From: Desulfobacterales bacterium
Lineage (GTDB): Bacteria; Desulfobacterota; Desulfobacteria; Desulfobacterales; SURF-7
Reading direction: 5' to 3'
Length of the DNA stretch: 64,000 nt
Assembly: GCA_028277765.1 (NCBI GenBank)
Contig: JANQFQ010000056.1
Location: 1-64,000 of the forward strand
Shown here: positions 62,051 to 64,000 of the stretch, piece after piece
Layout of the letters: every line of letters starts with the position of its first letter
How positions within the stretch are numbered: the stretch's first letter is position 1
The notes under the pieces: model-generated
The model's database searches: none
The model's input: the letters and a program-made list of their open reading frames with translations, nothing else
What the model was told of the DNA's origin: nothing
Program-made: the position numbers and the translations under genes

Positions 62051-62294
62051 AAAGTCAATCTCAACAATTTTTTTGTCTAATCCCCTTGTAGGGTGTATTT
62101 ATTCATCTGAGCGGAGATACAACAACGGTGAGGGTTACGACAAAATTTGTAGATGATTTTTCATCCGTTTTCGGTCTATAGGGCATGACGGTCAAGAGAA
62201 AATTTAAGAGGTTTTAATTTTTTGCAAAAAAATGACAGTTCGGGCGCATTTGCCCGTGTGAAAAATAGCTCCTTGAAAATAAGGTTAGATGTGA
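62051..62294. other. Gap between dnaE and transposase remnant
   Basis: No gene. A small hairpin, CGGGC (62241-62245) with GCCCG (62252-62256), lies 40 bp past the transposase stop and could be part of the insertion sequence end. The outer inverted repeat was not found. Confidence 0.35.
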
Positions 62295-62975
62295 TCAGGC
62301 AGCTTTTTTGCCAATGTAGTAATGATTGAGCAGACCTCCGAGAGATGATTTGCAACAGACCTTTTCAGGACTTGCCGGTTCAGTTGGATAATCAAAATCG
62401 ACCGGGACCAGATTGTCAATTCCCTGATGAGGTCTTTCTTTGTTATGATGGTTTTCGATATTTTTCAGCATAAGACGGAGATGGTGACCACCAAGCGGGA
62501 TGATATTGTTCAGCGTTTCCCTTGCTTCTCTCACAAACCTTTCCGCAAAAGCATTGCACATAGGTGCTTGAGGCGGTGTTTTTACGATTTTTATATCTTC
62601 ACATTTTATGATGAAATCAAAAGGGATATAACTTTTGTGCCGGTCATGGATGATATATCGGCATTTTTCAGGAATATCATCAATCATCATTGAAAAGTTT
62701 CTTGCCATCTGTTTTGTCCATGTTGAATTTGGATTAGGCGTGCACCCCGCGATATGAACTTTTCGTGTTTCAAGATGAATGAAGAACAGGACATAATAAG
62801 TAACAAGCCCTCTCATGGTCCAGACCTCTTCGGTAAAAAAGTCTGATGCCCATAGCACATCCATATGGGATTGAATAAACTTTTTCCAGGACAATCTTTT
62901 GCGAAAAGGCGAAGGCGGTATGTGTGATTTGCTTAAATACTATCATAATCTTTCCCAATTTATTGATCATATGAT
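62295..62975 (-). pseudogene. DDE (rve) integrase-type transposase, C-terminal two thirds
   Basis: An ATG at 62894 (MSWKKFIQ) gives 199 residues, but the family sequence continues upstream of it (HIPPSPFRKRLSWKKF) to a TAG near 62950, so the ATG is probably internal. The catalytic triad is intact: Asp in DVLWASDFFTEE, Asp in IIHDRHKSY and Glu in AFAERFVREAR. LVTYYVLFFIHLETRKVHIAG and the end ENHHNKERPHQG are typical of this retroviral-integrase-like group. Further upstream the similarity jumps frame (LGKDYDSI, then a stop), and the N-terminal part lies detached at 63400-63573. A functional transposase is unlikely. Confidence 0.8.
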
Positions 62976-63394
62976 CAACGTCAATTATTTTTGAGGTCTA
63001 ACGACAATTATTTTTGAGGTTTTATCCCTCGATATTATCTCTTAATTCCTTTGCCTTGTTCTTTTTGTAATCAATATCCGCCCTGGTCGTTCCATAAATC
63101 AATACGGGGTACGTGTGATTTACTTTTTTTCTATCATAATTTTTCCCAAATTAACTATCGAACGATTCTGGCCGTTTTTTGCTGTTTTTTTAAATTAACA
63201 TAGTCTTTTGGAGAAGCATTATGACAGCTTGGCTATTTTTTCACCTTGTTTAATTATTTATCATTTTCCCAAATTCTTTTTCAGATATGGTTTTCTAAAT
63301 TATCGAATTAACGGCGTACTAAAAAACTATGGTCTCTTTTTTAATCCTGTAGAAAAAAACTGAATGTGGGATGTGAGTGGGGTAAATAACACTT
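62976..63394. other. Scrambled interior of the transposase locus
   Basis: CAATTATTTTTGAGGT occurs twice in tandem (62981-63000 and 63005-63021). The segment GTGTGATTT..CTATCATAATCTTTCCCAA of the transposase (62932-62968) has a second, diverged copy at 63114-63152. Between them the minus strand can code VNHTYPVLIYGTTRADIDYK.. up to a stop near 63025, a short unrelated fragment that I cannot identify. The remainder is AT-rich with nothing recognisable. Confidence 0.5.
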
Positions 63395-63573
63395 CAGCGC
63401 AACCCAAAACGAACGATCCAAACCAATCAGTTTTGGTCTTTTTTTTTAACTTTATAGGTGGCAAGTTGCTGACGAAGTGCAAGGTTCTCAAGAATCAAAT
63501 CACCCTTTGATCGAAAGACGGCTTTGATAGTTTTGAAAAAAACAATGAATAATCCAATTACCAGTCGATACAT
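63395..63573 (-). pseudogene. Detached N-terminal fragment of the same transposase, with a frameshift in an A9 run
   Basis: From ATG 63573, after GGGGGAAAGGGAC, a 48-residue frame reads MYRLVIGLFIVFFKTIKAVF, then RSKGDLILENLALRQQLATY and KVKKKDQN, and stops at 63427. SKGDLILENLALRQQLA is the hallmark start of this transposase group. After the run of nine A, the expected continuation KRPKLIGLDRSFWVALK is found in the +1-base-shifted frame, down to about 63395; ten A would restore it. Beyond that the similarity ends. The reading is either a decay mutation or slippage. Confidence 0.75.
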
Positions 63574-63723
63574 TTGTCCCTTTCCCCCGCAATTTATCGT
63601 AAATGGAACATCTTTACTGCTTTATTTCAAAACTCCAAACTAAATTAGCAAACATATTGTTGACTGAAAATATTTCAGGTATGATGATTTTATCAGCTAC
63701 AGTTTTTAAGATATTTCAAAGCG
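63574..63723. other. Upstream region of the transposase remnant
   Basis: AT-rich, 150 bp, lying between the transposase start and the stop of the last partial gene. It should hold the end of the insertion sequence, but no inverted repeat matching the 62241-62256 hairpin is visible. Confidence 0.3.
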
Positions 63724-64000
63724 TTATAAATTTAGAAGTTTATTTACTAGGATATCAACGTCTGTATATGGATTGAATTCATAAATTTTTTTTCCGCTAT
63801 CAATTTCGTGTTGATAGTTTTTGCGAATTCTTACGGCATGGGTTATTGCTGTTTCAGTTTTTTCCTTTAACCGTAAATAATTATCATCGCTTTTTTGGTA
63901 GCCTGTCATATAATTGCTTTTTAAGTGCCGAATTAATTGATCAGCTTTATGAAAAGGTTTGCTTGTTTCAGAAAAATGCAATAAAAACCAATATTCGAAA
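63724..64000 (-). CDS. Unidentified protein, C-terminal part (5' end off the right edge)
   Basis: The frame is open through base 64000, so at least 91 C-terminal residues are seen (..WFLLHFSETSKPFHKADQL.. to ..DVDILVNKLLNL). A TTG at 63981 could be read as start, but it lacks a ribosome-binding site, and the coding pattern continues upstream. The visible part is soluble, helical and rich in Lys, His and Tyr, and has no motif I recognise. It lies next to insertion-sequence debris, so it may belong to an accessory region. Confidence 0.5.
   Translation of the reverse strand, partial: FEYWFLLHFSETSKPFHKADQLIRHLKSNYMTGYQKSDDNYLRLKEKTETAITHAVRIRKNYQHEIDSGKKIYEFNPYTDVDILVNKLLNL

Noticed and set aside
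62770-62970. Separate 66-residue gene upstream of the transposase
   Set aside because: Its DNA codes transposase residues in the correct frame; the other frame is a by-product of the frameshift.

Overview
The window looks like the chromosome of a moderately AT-rich Gram-negative bacterium, most likely a deltaproteobacterium/Desulfobacterota (Desulfobacterales-like). This is inferred from gene content and order, not from a search: cmk-rpsA-sppA in a row, the anaerobic glpABC set, a lone molybdopterin enzyme, a PAS-rich cytoplasmic hybrid kinase, PilZ and DUF296 proteins, and intergenic gaps filled with a mosaic of short repeats. No tRNA, rRNA, CRISPR array or prophage was recognised.

Layout. 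1-946: 5' part of a GT-B glycosyltransferase running off the left edge. 1317-8947: signalling block with a single-domain receiver, a 1955-residue nine-PAS hybrid kinase carrying two receivers and an HPt, and an overlapping receiver-kinase. 9194-14654: SprT-like metalloprotein, a structured leader, then a small protein and a Na/Pi cotransporter, a ParB-fold-like protein and a CaCA cation exchanger. 14660-24789 (minus): PilZ, DUF296, radical SAM/SPASM, acyl-CoA dehydrogenase, and a run of four envelope proteins (two lipoproteins, one large TPR membrane protein, two candidate permuted-papain-fold enzymes among them). 24790-25553: two small elements bounded by inverted GGGACAGACA ends. 25554-29852: secreted subtilisin with FG-GAP-like calcium repeats and a second C-terminal repeat array. 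30084-34949: condensation-fold acyltransferase, a retropepsin-related protein lacking its active-site half, then guaA, a coiled-coil membrane protein and larB as one minus-strand operon. 34994-37830: a four-helix-bundle (23S IVS type) gene, a TrpF-like protein overlapping efp, and a miniature internally deleted relative of the four-helix-bundle gene. 38455-40692: stand-alone molybdopterin enzyme. 41147-47565: glycerol phosphate locus (FGGY kinase and GDPD on minus, glpABC on plus). 48185-58099: galE, rmlD-type reductase, DUF4301, cmk, rpsA, sppA, Sua5/YrdC, guaB. 58529-62050: dnaE. 62295-63573: a decayed DDE transposase in pieces; 63724-64000: an unidentified partial gene.

How they fit: the glp block degrades glycerophosphodiesters to glycerol 3-phosphate and oxidises it through an anaerobic, membrane-linked dehydrogenase. 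guaB and guaA are the two GMP-specific steps of purine synthesis but lie far apart. cmk, rpsA, sppA, efp and dnaE are housekeeping. What sets the window apart is the repeat layer: the same modules recur in seven gaps, in both orientations, with one ~290 bp pair 12 kb apart.
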